Shown here one piece after another: positions 51,795-60,906 of a stretch of 64,000 nucleotides of DNA; position 1 is the first letter of the stretch; each line of letters opens with the position of its first letter. The notes beneath the pieces are model-generated. The model had not been told where the DNA came from. It saw nothing but the letters and a program-made list of their open reading frames with translations, and did no database searches. The translations under genes and the position numbers were made by a program. Source of the stretch: Comamonas sp. SCN 65-56 (GTDB lineage Bacteria > Pseudomonadota > Gammaproteobacteria > Burkholderiales > Burkholderiaceae_C); NCBI RefSeq assembly GCF_001724135.1, contig NZ_MEDS01000005.1:1-64000 (forward strand), given 5' to 3'.

Positions 51795-52670
51795 ATGAAA
51801 CGCATCGCGTTGTTTCTCCTGACCAATATCGCCGTCGTCGCGGTACTGGGTGTCGTCGCCAGCCTGCTGGGCGTCAACCGCTACCTCACGGCCAACGGCC
51901 TGGACTTGACCAGCCTGCTCGGCTTTGCGCTCGTCATGGGATTTGGCGGCTCCATCATTTCCTTGCTCATGAGCAAGATGATCGCCAAGATGAGCATGGG
52001 CGTGCAAATCATCAGCGCACCGCGCAATGCCGATGAGGCCTGGATCGTCGAGACCGTGCGCGAGCTGGCCGACAAGGCCGGCATTCAAATGCCCGAGGTC
52101 GGCATCTACGAGGGCGAGCCCAATGCCTTTGCCACCGGCGCGTTCAAGAATTCGGCGCTGGTGGCCGTCTCCACCGGCCTGCTTTCGGGCATGACGCGCG
52201 ACGAGGTGCGCGCGGTGCTGGGCCACGAGATCGCCCACGTCGCCAATGGCGACATGGTGACGATGACCTTGATCCAGGGCGTGATGAACACCTTCGTCGT
52301 GTTTGCCTCGCGCGCCATCGGCTATCTGGTGGACAGCTTCCTGCGCCGCGGTGACGACCGCAATAGCGGCCCCGGCATCGGCTACATGGTGACCACGCTG
52401 GTGCTCGATATCGTCTTCGGCTTTGTCGCCGCGATCATCGTCGCCTGGTTCTCGCGCCAGCGCGAATTCCGCGCCGACGCCGGTTCGGCGCAACTGCTGG
52501 GCCAGACGCAGCCCATGATCAACGCGCTGTACCGCTTGGGCGGCATGCAGCCGGGCGAACTGCCCAAGAGCATGCAGGCCATGGGCATCGCGGGTGGCAT
52601 AGGCGCGCTGTTTTCCTCGCACCCGCCGATCGAGCAGCGGGTAGAGGCGCTCAAGGCGCTGCGCGGCTGA
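51795..52670 (+). CDS. htpX: Membrane protease HtpX
   Basis: 291 residues: two N-terminal helices ([22 protein letters not shown] and [21 protein letters not shown]), zinc motif [13 protein letters not shown], distal [14 protein letters not shown], and [13 protein letters not shown] heat-shock inner-membrane metalloprotease that degrades damaged membrane proteins. Confidence 0.96.
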   Translation: MKRIALFLLTNIAVVAVLGVVASLLGVNRYLTANGLDLTSLLGFALVMGFGGSIISLLMSKMIAKMSMGVQIISAPRNADEAWIVETVRELADKAGIQMPEVGIYEGEPNAFATGAFKNSALVAVSTGLLSGMTRDEVRAVLGHEIAHVANGDMVTMTLIQGVMNTFVVFASRAIGYLVDSFLRRGDDRNSGPGIGYMVTTLVLDIVFGFVAAIIVAWFSRQREFRADAGSAQLLGQTQPMINALYRLGGMQPGELPKSMQAMGIAGGIGALFSSHPPIEQRVEALKALRG

Positions 52671-54018
52671 GTTCTTTCTCCACGGCCAGTGCCAGCGCCA
52701 GCAGGCGCGCATCGTGTCCGCCCGGTGCGGCCAGACTCAGCCCGCAGGGTGGCTCGCCCTTTTGGTGCATGGGCAGCGATACCGCGCAGCCATCGAGGAA
52801 ATTCACCAGCGTGGTGTTGCGCAGGATCAGCGCATTGGCGGCGGCAAACGCCTCGTCACTTGCCACCAGCGGTGCAATCTCGGGTGCCACGACGGGCACC
52901 GTCGGCATAACGAGGGCGTCGTAATCTGCCAGTGCTGCCTGCATGGCCGCGATCCAGCGCTGGCGTGCGGCCAGCAGATCGATGTAATCGGCCGCGTTCA
53001 TGCGGCTGCCCACCAGTATGCGCGCGGCCACGCGCGGGTCGTATTCGCCTTGCCGTGCGGGCAGGTAGCGCCGGTGCCAGGCCCAGGCCTCGGCGTTGGC
53101 CAGGGTGCCTTGGGCGTGGATGCCGGCCAGTGCATCCAGCGGCGCCAGCGCCGCGTGCGTGATGCGCGCGCCCGCCTGCGACAGGCGCGACAGCGCCCGC
53201 TCCCAGGCGGTGCCCACCTGGTGATCCATGCCAGCCAGCACGTAATTCGTCGGCGCCAGCAGCCGCATGGATGCAATCGCTGCGGGCATGGGCTCGGCGA
53301 ATGGCTCGCCCGCGAGGAGGCTGTCCAGCAGCGCGCAGCAGCGCACCGAGGGCGCGAGTGGCCCGATCGAATCCAGCGTGGTCGAGAGCGGGATGGTGCC
53401 TGCGCTGGGTACGCGCCGGGCCGTTGGCTTGAAGCCGGTGAGACCGCACAAAGCCGCAGGAATGCGCACCGAGCCGCCGGTGTCGGTGCCTATGGCCGCG
53501 AGCGCCATGCCGTCGGTGACGCTGATGGCAGCCCCCGAGGATGAGCCGCCCGGGATGCGCCCGTCGCCTTCGCGCGCCCAGGGGTTGCGCGGCGTGCCGT
53601 AGTGCGGATTGATGCCGATGCCGGAAAAGGCGAACTCCGTCATGTTGGTCGTGCCGACGATCACGGCGCCGGCCGCACGCAAGCGGTCGACGATGGGTGC
53701 ATTGCGCGTTGCCGGCGGCTCGCTGCGCAACAAGCGTGAGCCGGCGCGTGTGACGTGGCCTGCAATGTCGAACAGGTCCTTGACCGATATCGGCAGCCCC
53801 TCGATCGGCGAGCGCGCGAGGCCTGCAGCGCGCAGGGTGTCGCTGGCATGCGCTTCGGCCCGGGCGCTGTCGTGCAACACGCGGGTGCAGGTTTTTGGCC
53901 CTTCGCCTTCGCTGGCACGGGCCAGCGCGGTCTCCGTGAACTGCACGGCGCTGGTGGCGCCACGCGCAAGCTGCGCCGCGGCATCGGCAAGGGAGGTCAG
54001 GGGGACGAATGCAGACAT
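52651..54018 (-). CDS. Amidase signature family protein
   Basis: 455 residues. Catalytic Lys in [13 protein letters not shown], cis-Ser/Ser in [15 protein letters not shown], and [23 protein letters not shown] complete the Ser-cisSer-Lys triad of the amidase signature family. GatA-like in sequence but stand-alone, so the substrate is unknown. Its end overlaps htpX by 20 bp (convergent). Confidence 0.88.
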   Translation of the reverse strand: MSAFVPLTSLADAAAQLARGATSAVQFTETALARASEGEGPKTCTRVLHDSARAEAHASDTLRAAGLARSPIEGLPISVKDLFDIAGHVTRAGSRLLRSEPPATRNAPIVDRLRAAGAVIVGTTNMTEFAFSGIGINPHYGTPRNPWAREGDGRIPGGSSSGAAISVTDGMALAAIGTDTGGSVRIPAALCGLTGFKPTARRVPSAGTIPLSTTLDSIGPLAPSVRCCALLDSLLAGEPFAEPMPAAIASMRLLAPTNYVLAGMDHQVGTAWERALSRLSQAGARITHAALAPLDALAGIHAQGTLANAEAWAWHRRYLPARQGEYDPRVAARILVGSRMNAADYIDLLAARQRWIAAMQAALADYDALVMPTVPVVAPEIAPLVASDEAFAAANALILRNTTLVNFLDGCAVSLPMHQKGEPPCGLSLAAPGGHDARLLALALAVEKELSRAAP

Positions 54019-54073
54019 GGTCTCAGGCTCCGGTCGAGAGCGTGGCTATCGCACCTATCCTAGCCTGATCGCG

Positions 54074-54079
54074 GATAAT
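54074..54079 (+). promoter_or_regulatory. Candidate -10 element of rnpB
   Basis: GATAAT, seven bases before the predicted 5' end of the RNase P RNA. No clear -35 element. Confidence 0.4.
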
Positions 54080-54086
54080 TGCCGCA

Positions 54087-54403
54087 GTGAAGCCCGCCAG
54101 ACCGCCGCTGGGGCAATTTGGGAAACCAAGCCCTGGAGGAACGTCCGGACTGCACAGGGCGGCGTAGCAGCTAACGGCTGTCCACCGTGAGGTGAGGATC
54201 AGAGCAACAGAGACGAGCCGATTCAGTTCGGGTGCAACGGGCAATCTCTACGCGCAGCAACACCAAGTAGGCACACGTTGACGGGGCCCCCGGAGTGTGC
54301 GGGTAGGTGGCATCGAGCTGGGTGGGCGACCCCCGGCCCAGAGTAATGGCGGTCACATGCGGGCAACCGCATGCACAGAATCCGGCTTATCGGTGGGCTT
54401 CAC
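54087..54403 (+). ncRNA. rnpB: RNase P RNA (type A)
   Basis: About 317 nt. The 5' GTGAAGCCCGCC pairs with the 3' GGTGGGCTTCAC, closing P1. Conserved core blocks are present: GGAGGAACGTCCGGACT..., GGTGAGGATCAGAG, GGGTGCAACGG, and the 3' CAGAATCCGGCTTATCG with the universal AGA-ATCCGG region. It processes tRNA 5' ends. There is no terminator before the convergent res gene. Confidence 0.96.
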
Positions 54404-54408
54404 ACTTT

Positions 54409-57195
54409 TCATGCGGCAGCGGCAGGCGCGGTTTGCGCCAGCCGCTGGTGCACGCCCTGCATGTCGGGCAGTTTGACCGTATCGCCCAAGCTGCCGTCGT
54501 CATTCACCCAGCGCAGGCGGCTGCCGTCGGGCGTGAGGAACAGCACCCGGCCGTAGGCGATGGGCCAGTGCTGCGCCTTGCGCGCCGCGTCCTTGGTGTC
54601 TTGCTTGGTTTCCAAGAGGCGCTGCATGGGTGGGCTGCCGCGTTCATCGGCCACACACACCACAAAGTCGGGGTAGAAGTAATGCGCGTGCTCGGCGCGC
54701 ACCACGCGCACGGCGTAGGGCTTTTTGTCGGGGTTGCGGTGCCACCAGTGGACGAAGTCGGCGCCGTCCAGCGCGCGGGCAAAGTCGCGCTCCAGCGCGT
54801 TGAGCTGCACCGCGCCGTCATAGCGGCCCAGGCGCAGGGTGCTGCCGTCTTGCAGCACGATGGCTTGGTCCTTCCACCACTGGCGCGCGTCCATGAAGAG
54901 CAGGTTTTCCACGTCGGCCACGTCGTCGGAGCAAGGCGGCAGCACGCCGTAGATGTTTTTCTGCGAATGCTCTAGCGGCGCCTCATCGGGGCACAGCATC
55001 AGGTCGGGCAGGGCCTGCGCGTCCACAGTCTGGGCCTGCTGCGCGATGGCTTGGAAAATGGCCTCGCGCAGCTCTTGCGCGCTGGCGCGGATGACCCCGT
55101 TGGCGGCGTCGCGCAGCAAGCGCAGACGGTCAAGGTCTTGCAGAGCCGCCACGGCTTGCGCGGCCGCATCCGACTCAGCCGCCAGGCCCGCCAAGGCCGC
55201 GTTCAGCGCGGGCTGCAGGCGCTGCACCAGCTCTTGCACGATGAGGCGGTAGTCCTCTTCCTCCGCGTGCGGCAACTCTTGCAGCGCGGCCAGCGCCTCG
55301 CGCGCCAGGGCGCGGCGGTCGGTCACCACGGCGATGTCGTGGGTGTACGCATGACCCGTGGTCAGCTCGCGGTGCAGCTCTTTTTGCCGGGTCAGGTTCA
55401 GCGCCAGCCCTATGGCTTGCTGCTGCAAGGCGGGGCTGAGGGGCAAGTCGCGCGCCACCTGCTGGGCGATGGCAGACAGCGCCACGAAACCGGGTTTTTC
55501 TTCCGATCGCAGGCACTCGCCCAGTGTGGGCACGCTGGCGCCGCGCTTGCGCTCGAAGGTGCGCAGGCCGTGCTCGGCCAGGGTTTGCAGAACCTCGTCA
55601 CGCGTGCTGGGTGCGCTTGGGCGGCGCGTGACGGGTGCTGGCTCGGGCGCCAACTCATCAATGCCCCAGAAGTCGCCCTGCGGCATGCTGTTGCCCGGCG
55701 TGCTTGCCCGCGCCATGGGTGATGCAAACAAGGAGGCTTGCGGGTCGCTGCTGTGTAGCGATTGCACGGCAATCGGCATCTCGCCGTCGCCGCTGACCAC
55801 GCTGGCCACTGGCAGGCCAAATTCGTAGGACAGCGGCGGCGCGTCGGTGGGCAGATTGGTATAGACCACGGCCCCGCCCAGGGTGCGCCGCTGCGCCAGG
55901 CGCTCGGTCTGACCTTCGAGCTGGCTTTTCACGGCGCTTGTGGCCTGCACGGCGGCTTCATATCCGGCCTGCGCCTCGGCGTTGGCCAGATAAACAAAAG
56001 CGGTATTGAGCGCGGCGGGAATCTCGGCCTGCCCGGCAAAGGCCGCGCGCAGCGTGCGATCCACGCGCATCACCCGGCCCATGAACTGCAGGGCGAAGTC
56101 GGCGTCGTTCACGCTCTTGGTGCTGGCCAGCACAAAGGCGCGCGGCGCGTCAAAGCCCGTTCCGGCGGACTGCTTGAAGATCAGCACCTGTTTGCGCGTG
56201 TCGTTGGCAATCGCTGCCATCAAGATCGGATCGGGCTCATCGGCGCTGTGCTGGCCAATCGCCTCTGGCGGCACGCCGCAGTGCTGCATCAGCTCCTGCG
56301 CGGCCTCTTGCACCGTGTCCGCGCCATTGGCCACCTGCACCAGCAAGAGCGGCGTGCAGGCAATGCTGCGCGCGTGCAGTAGCTGGGCAATCGCCTGGTT
56401 GCGCGCCCAGGCCTGGCGCAGCACGGTGCGGCGCACGTCGGTGACGCTGGCCATGCTGCCGCCCAGGCTGTAGACCACGGCTTCGATGTATTTTTTGTTC
56501 AGGCGCGCGGCCACCACGTCGTCGCGGCTCACCGCGAACTGGCGCTGTGCGATGCGGCCCGACTGCGCCAAAAAATCCGTCAGCCGCTGATCCTTGGGCG
56601 TGGCCGTGGCCATCAGCAGATAGTCGGCATCGAGCCAGCGCGCGAACTGGCCGAACTCGGTGCCCTTGTCCAGCGCGATATGCGCCTCGTCCACCACCAG
56701 GCCAATCGCCAGCCCCTGGGCGCGGGCGCGCGCCAGCAAGGCAGCCAGGGTGCGTACATCGTCGTCGCCATCCGCGTCGTAGCCCTGTTTGCGCCACTGC
56801 GCGCGCGCCACGGCTTGCGCGGTGGAGATCAAGACCGTGCCCGCGCCCACCTCCTGGTTGCGCCCCTGCGCCAGCGGCACCGGGTGCAGCCCCGGTGCGG
56901 TGTGCAAGAGCGCGTCCAGCGTCTGCGCCACCAGGGTGACGAAGGGCACGAACCAGAACCACAGCACCTCGCGCTCTTGCGCCACTTTTTGCAGCACCTG
57001 GCCCAGCACAAAGGTCTTGCCCGAGCCCGTGGGCGCGCGCAGCAGGCAGGGCGGGCGCTGGCTGCGCTCGGGTGTTTGCAGGGCGGCGCTGATGTGGGCA
57101 ATCAGCTCCGATTGAAAGCGCTCGGGCTGGACGGTGCTGGCTTGCGGGGCCAGGGGGAATGGGGTTTGCAGCAGGTGGTGGGTGGAATCGGTCAT
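54409..57195 (-). CDS. Type III-like restriction endonuclease subunit (DEAD helicase + nuclease)
   Basis: 928 residues. Helicase motifs: LRAPTGSGKTFVLG (I), VVDEAHIALD (II), LLMATATPKDQR (III), MGRVMRVDRT (VI). Near the C-terminus FYPDFVVCVADERG...LLETKQD forms a PD-(D/E)xK nuclease core. Together with the downstream-acting Mod this fits a type III restriction system, where Res translocates and cuts after Mod recognises DNA. The gene stops 6 bp from rnpB. It is preceded by a toxin-antitoxin pair rather than directly by mod. Confidence 0.82.
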   Translation of the reverse strand: MTDSTHHLLQTPFPLAPQASTVQPERFQSELIAHISAALQTPERSQRPPCLLRAPTGSGKTFVLGQVLQKVAQEREVLWFWFVPFVTLVAQTLDALLHTAPGLHPVPLAQGRNQEVGAGTVLISTAQAVARAQWRKQGYDADGDDDVRTLAALLARARAQGLAIGLVVDEAHIALDKGTEFGQFARWLDADYLLMATATPKDQRLTDFLAQSGRIAQRQFAVSRDDVVAARLNKKYIEAVVYSLGGSMASVTDVRRTVLRQAWARNQAIAQLLHARSIACTPLLLVQVANGADTVQEAAQELMQHCGVPPEAIGQHSADEPDPILMAAIANDTRKQVLIFKQSAGTGFDAPRAFVLASTKSVNDADFALQFMGRVMRVDRTLRAAFAGQAEIPAALNTAFVYLANAEAQAGYEAAVQATSAVKSQLEGQTERLAQRRTLGGAVVYTNLPTDAPPLSYEFGLPVASVVSGDGEMPIAVQSLHSSDPQASLFASPMARASTPGNSMPQGDFWGIDELAPEPAPVTRRPSAPSTRDEVLQTLAEHGLRTFERKRGASVPTLGECLRSEEKPGFVALSAIAQQVARDLPLSPALQQQAIGLALNLTRQKELHRELTTGHAYTHDIAVVTDRRALAREALAALQELPHAEEEDYRLIVQELVQRLQPALNAALAGLAAESDAAAQAVAALQDLDRLRLLRDAANGVIRASAQELREAIFQAIAQQAQTVDAQALPDLMLCPDEAPLEHSQKNIYGVLPPCSDDVADVENLLFMDARQWWKDQAIVLQDGSTLRLGRYDGAVQLNALERDFARALDGADFVHWWHRNPDKKPYAVRVVRAEHAHYFYPDFVVCVADERGSPPMQRLLETKQDTKDAARKAQHWPIAYGRVLFLTPDGSRLRWVNDDGSLGDTVKLPDMQGVHQRLAQTAPAAAA

Positions 57196-57215
57196 GTGAT
57201 GTGAAATCAGCTAAT

Positions 57216-57539
57216 TCATTTCCCCAGCCCCAGAAACACCGCCAAGCAGCGCTCTACCTCCAGCAGCGTATCGGCGTCGATACGGCCAAAGGCAGGGCCC
57301 AGCTTGTCGCGCGACACCGTCATGGCCTTGTCCACCATGACTTGCGAGGGTTTTTGCAGGCCGTTGTCAGCGCTGGGCTCGATGGCCACGCGCAGCAGCG
57401 GGGCGTCGATCAAGGCGCTGGTCACGGGCAGCACCGTTACGCTGGTGTGCGAGGAAAACCAGTCGGCCTGGATGACCAAGGCGGGGCGGGGTTTGCCAAA
57501 GCCCCCCTGCAGGGCAATCGTCACCAAATCGCCGCGCAT
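57216..57539 (-). CDS. MazF/PemK-type toxin
   Basis: 107 residues: MRGDLVTIALQGGFGKPRPALVIQADWF, SVTVLPVTSAL, PLLRVAIEPS, PSQVMVDKAMTVSRDKLG is the complete MazF/PemK pattern, an mRNA endonuclease. It lies between antitoxin and res. The ATG overlaps the antitoxin stop by 1 bp (TGATG-type junction). Confidence 0.88.
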   Translation of the reverse strand: MRGDLVTIALQGGFGKPRPALVIQADWFSSHTSVTVLPVTSALIDAPLLRVAIEPSADNGLQKPSQVMVDKAMTVSRDKLGPAFGRIDADTLLEVERCLAVFLGLGK

Positions 57540-57763
57540 CAGCCTTCCCAGCCTTGCACGTCAGCCAAAGCGGCATCCATGAAGGACTGCATGGCGACGT
57601 CGGCGCTGTCGGCCTGGGCCGCCAACAGGCTTTGGCGCTGGCATTCCTGGGCAAAGTCGGGGCGGCGTGTGTCGGGCACCCACAGCTGCACCGGGCGCAA
57701 ACCGGCCTGGCGCAGAGCGTCGCGGTGCTTTTGCACCCGGGCGTTGACGGAGGCGGTAGTCAT
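57539..57763 (-). CDS. MazE-family antitoxin (DUF3018-like)
   Basis: 74 residues: VNARVQKHRDALRQAGLRPVQLWVPDTRRPDFAQECQRQS matches the antitoxin family often annotated as antitoxin MazE (DUF3018). The ATG at 57763 is chosen over a longer frame because AAGGAG lies 7 nt upstream and the promoter at 57791-57819 sits where the longer frame would begin. Confidence 0.85.
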   Translation of the reverse strand: MTTASVNARVQKHRDALRQAGLRPVQLWVPDTRRPDFAQECQRQSLLAAQADSADVAMQSFMDAALADVQGWEG

Positions 57764-57777
57764 ATCGGGCTCCTTTG

Positions 57778-57819
57778 CGTTACATGCAACATGATAGGTG
57801 CGTTGCATGTAACGTGCAA
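57778..57819 (-). promoter_or_regulatory. Promoter and operator of the toxin-antitoxin pair
   Basis: On the minus strand, TTGCAC (57814-57819) and TATCAT (57791-57796) have a 17 bp spacer. A perfect 13 bp inverted repeat, CGTTACATGCAAC (57778-57790) and GTTGCATGTAACG (57802-57814), flanks the -10 element, so a bound dimer pair would straddle it. This is the typical autoregulatory set-up of mazEF-like operons. Confidence 0.75.
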
Positions 57820-57826
57820 GCAGCAT

Positions 57827-58270
57827 TCACACCGCCGCCTTGCGCGGGCGCCCGCCCTTGGCGCCGTTGACACGCGCGGCATCGGCCTTGGCGGGCGAGG
57901 TGGCGCGCCCGGCGCGGGCGGCGTGCTGGCGCATCCAGGCGCGGCTGCCGAACAGGCCGGCCAGCAGACCTTCCACGCTCAAATCTGCGTCCAGGCGCGG
58001 CCAGTGCAGGCCGGTGCCCAGGGGGGTGATTTCAATCTCGGCCAGGTCGGCGGCGCGGGCCTGCGCCAGCCCCTGGGTCAGCGCGGGCGGAAAGGCGAAC
58101 TGGCTGCCGTTGGCCAGCTCCACCACCACGCGCTTGCGGCGGGCGTCGTAGCGTGCGGCCGTGGCTTGCAGGTGGGCGGCTGCGCGCACCGCGCCCAGAG
58201 CCTCTGCCTGCGGGGCGCGCTGTAGTTCTGCCTCAACCCAGTCGGGCAGCTTGGCGGTGGTATCAGTCAT
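57827..58270 (-). CDS. DUF2442 protein
   Basis: 147 residues. RYDARRKRVVVELANGSQFAFPPALTQGLAQARAADLAEIEITPLGTGLHWPRLDADLSVEGLLAGLFGSRAWMR is a clear DUF2442 domain, usually paired with DUF4160. The C-terminus is basic (KGGRPRKAAV). Its start overlaps the DUF4160 stop by 8 bp. DUF4160/DUF2442 pairs are toxin-antitoxin-like in context, though the biochemical role is not established. Confidence 0.8.
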   Translation of the reverse strand: MTDTTAKLPDWVEAELQRAPQAEALGAVRAAAHLQATAARYDARRKRVVVELANGSQFAFPPALTQGLAQARAADLAEIEITPLGTGLHWPRLDADLSVEGLLAGLFGSRAWMRQHAARAGRATSPAKADAARVNGAKGGRPRKAAV

Positions 58271-58496
58271 GCAGCTCACTCCAAAAAACGCGCAGCGGCG
58301 CCAGGTGCTCGGCCACGGCCAGCAGGGCTGCGGCCACGTCGGGCGTCTTGGCTGGCCCGGCAATCGTCAGCAGTGCCGGTGGGTGCGACAGCTCGACGCG
58401 AATTTCCCAGCCCGGCCCCAGCACATGGGCGTGCGGCGGCGGGTGGTCGTTGGGATAGACGACGAGCCGCAAATGTTTGTGGCGCAGGCTGGCCAT
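58263..58496 (-). CDS. DUF4160 protein
   Basis: 77 residues; LRLVVYPNDHPPPHAHVLGPGWEIRVELS has the HxPPHxHV pattern of DUF4160. It is partner to the overlapping DUF2442 gene. Located 42 bp after the mod stop. Confidence 0.8.
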   Translation of the reverse strand: MASLRHKHLRLVVYPNDHPPPHAHVLGPGWEIRVELSHPPALLTIAGPAKTPDVAAALLAVAEHLAPLRVFWSELHD

Positions 58497-58538
58497 GGCG
58501 TCAATGATAACCCAACATGTTTGGTTTATGCCTGGGTT

Positions 58539-60497
58539 TCAAGCCCGCGCTGAGCGCCCGCGCCCGCCCTGCCCCAGCGTCAGCGCCTCGTGCAGCGCCT
58601 GGGTGTGGGCGTCTATGCCTTGCTCGGCCAACCACAGGGCCAGCGCCTTGGGGCGCGGGGTGACGACGGACAGGCGCGCCTCTCGGTGCTGCTGGTGCAG
58701 CGCGTGCAGGGCGGCGAGCGTGGCAGGCTCGGTGTCCTGGCACAACACGAGCAGCCAGTCGGCCTGTTGCGCTACTACTGTGATAGCTGCTTGCGCTTGT
58801 TCCACGGGCGCTGCAGCCATGTTTCTCATGGAAAGCAGGGTGGCGGCGTGCTGCGCCGTGGCGTCCAGCAGCACGTCGGCGCCGTCGATTTTGTCCAGCT
58901 GCAGGTAGGCAAATTCGCCGCCCTGCGCCAGCGCGTGGCCGGGTTTGCCGCCGTAGCCGGCGATGACGCGGCGCAGGCGCTCGGCGCAGACATCCCGGCA
59001 CAGGTTTTTGGCGGGCTCCTTGGCGGTGGCCTCGGTGCTGGAGCACAGGATGAAGCGGCGCGGCGGCTGCCCCTCGCCGTCCTCGGCGTTGAGTTCGAGC
59101 ACTGCCTGGCCGGTGGTGCCGGAGCCGGCGAAGAAGTCCAGCACCGTGTCGCCGGGGCGGCTGGCCTGGGCGAGCAGGTTTTTGATGAGGGACAGGGGCT
59201 TGGGGTAGGGGAAGGCCTTGGAGCCCAGGACGTTCTTGACTTCCTCGGTGGCCACACCACCCCGCGTGGTACGCAGCAACAAGAGTTGCTCCAGCTCATC
59301 GTCCTCCACGTCCTCGTTCATGCCCGCGATCCAACTGCCCAGTGGAGCCAGACGCTCGCTTTCAGGGCGGGCCGTCCAGTGCTCCTTGCGCGAGGGGCGA
59401 CCGGTGGCAATCGGTTTGCCGACCCAAAAGTCCAGGTCTGGTAGATCAGCGCGCAGCAGCGGTATTTTTTTCTTCGGCAGCACCGGCCCTTTGCCGGCCT
59501 TGAGCGCCGCCAGCAAATCAGCCTTGGTGGCGAAGTGCATCACCTCCTCTGGCTTGCAGGGCGGGAAGTAAATCAGCCGCTTGGTGATCAAGGCTTCCAT
59601 GGTGTCGCTGCGCAGGCCTGCCAGCATGGCCTGGACGGCGGTCTCGTCGCCGTTGCACAGGCGGCGGATGACGGCTTCGGATGCAAAGCGCCAAGTGCTG
59701 TCCGGGTCACAGGGATACCAGTAGCCCGTTTCCGGGTTTTGAATCGGGTAGTAGGTGTTGGGGCGCTCAAACAGCGATTTATTCGCAGTCAAAGGCTGCG
59801 GCGACCATTCGCCACGGGGATCGTTGTCCGGGTTGCGGAACTTGCTGCGGTCGGTAGGCCGGCCGTTGAAGCTGAAGCCGCCGTTGGCATAGACCAGCAC
59901 ATGCTCATGCACATGGCTGAAGCGCTGCGCCAGGTCGTTGCCGGTGTCCTTGGTGCGCCAGACCAGGCTCCCCAGCCGCCGCCCCGGAAACACCTCGTCC
60001 ATCAGCAGCTCCAGCCGCGCGCGGTTCTCGTCGTTGATGCTGACCAGGATCACGCCGTCGCTGGTGAGCAGGTCGCGCGCCAGGCTCAGGCGCTGGTACA
60101 GGAATTCCAGCCACTGGCTGTGGCGCCAGCGGTCGTTGGCGCCCACGTACTGGTCGTTGTAGACCCAGTCCTTGTTGCCGGTGTTGTAGGGTGGGTCGAT
60201 GTAGATCACGCGAATCTTGCCCGCGTGCGTGGCGCGCAAGAGACGCAGGGCGTCGAAGTTGTCGCCCTCGATGATGAGGTTGGAATGCAGCTCGCAGCCT
60301 TCGGGTGTGTGGCTGACTTCGGGCAGCAGGCGCGGCAGCACCACGTCGGCGTTGAGCGCGCGGTCGTGGGCGATGGCGTCGCGCTCCCAGGTCAGGCCGA
60401 GCTTTTGTTTTGTCAGCTGCTCGGTCAGCAGGCGGCGCAGCTCGGGGGCGCTCAGGTCTTTCAGGCGTTGCAGCAGGGGGGTGGAGGTGGTGGACAT
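58539..60497 (-). CDS. Type III-like DNA adenine methyltransferase (Mod)
   Basis: 652 residues. Motif IV IYIDPPYNTGNKD precedes motif I LDFFAGSGTTGQAV, the beta class order of type III Mod proteins and N6-adenine methylation. GDNFDALRLL and NDEN are standard. The target recognition region lies in the middle (about 220-400). The C-terminal stretch around AQAAITVVAQQAD (58773-58812) is encoded by an interspersed palindrome copy. Mod provides both methylation and recognition for Res. Confidence 0.9.
   Translation of the reverse strand: MSTTSTPLLQRLKDLSAPELRRLLTEQLTKQKLGLTWERDAIAHDRALNADVVLPRLLPEVSHTPEGCELHSNLIIEGDNFDALRLLRATHAGKIRVIYIDPPYNTGNKDWVYNDQYVGANDRWRHSQWLEFLYQRLSLARDLLTSDGVILVSINDENRARLELLMDEVFPGRRLGSLVWRTKDTGNDLAQRFSHVHEHVLVYANGGFSFNGRPTDRSKFRNPDNDPRGEWSPQPLTANKSLFERPNTYYPIQNPETGYWYPCDPDSTWRFASEAVIRRLCNGDETAVQAMLAGLRSDTMEALITKRLIYFPPCKPEEVMHFATKADLLAALKAGKGPVLPKKKIPLLRADLPDLDFWVGKPIATGRPSRKEHWTARPESERLAPLGSWIAGMNEDVEDDELEQLLLLRTTRGGVATEEVKNVLGSKAFPYPKPLSLIKNLLAQASRPGDTVLDFFAGSGTTGQAVLELNAEDGEGQPPRRFILCSSTEATAKEPAKNLCRDVCAERLRRVIAGYGGKPGHALAQGGEFAYLQLDKIDGADVLLDATAQHAATLLSMRNMAAAPVEQAQAAITVVAQQADWLLVLCQDTEPATLAALHALHQQHREARLSVVTPRPKALALWLAEQGIDAHTQALHEALTLGQGGRGRSARA
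58773..58812. repeat. Interspersed palindrome copy inside the mod gene
   Basis: TTGCGCTACTACTGTGATAG then CTGCTTGCGCTTG retains the AGCGC/GCGCTT and GATAGCTG elements of the family and is read in frame. Confidence 0.4.
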
Positions 60498-60505
60498 CGG
60501 GCCGG

Positions 60506-60811
60506 TCAGCGCACCGGGCCCTGGTTGATCGCCGTCAGCGGTCCGTTGATGTCGTAGATCCTGGCGCGGATGTCGCGCACGCCTGCCTGCGTCAGGCGCT
60601 GGGAATGCATGTCCAGGTAGCGCTGTGCGTTGTCGCGCGTGTCGAAGAGGTAGATGCCGCCGGCTTCCCTGGCGGCGGCATCCTCGGTCCAGATCTTCCA
60701 GAGGAAGCCGGGCTCCTGGCCGATGCTGCGCGCCAAGCCTTCGAAGGCGGTGGAAAGCTCGGCGCCAAAGGGGCCGTCCATTTTGAAATCGACTTGCAAT
60801 ACGACTGCCAT
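60506..60811 (-). CDS. YdhR-family mono-oxygenase-like protein
   Basis: 101 residues: VLQVDFKMDGPFGAELSTAFEGLARSIGQEPGFLWKIWTEDAAAREAGGIYLFDTRDNAQRYLDMH is the YdhR (dimeric alpha-beta barrel) family. The physiological reaction is not known. The end lies 8 bp from mod, in the same orientation. Confidence 0.88.
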   Translation of the reverse strand: MAVVLQVDFKMDGPFGAELSTAFEGLARSIGQEPGFLWKIWTEDAAAREAGGIYLFDTRDNAQRYLDMHSQRLTQAGVRDIRARIYDINGPLTAINQGPVR

Positions 60812-60906
60812 GCTTGCTCCCGGGAATGTTGTGAAGGAGATTGATCTTATCCGGCGAAGCGTGAAAACGGCCGCTCGAGGCGGCCGTGTTTGCCAGGCGG
60901 GATGCT

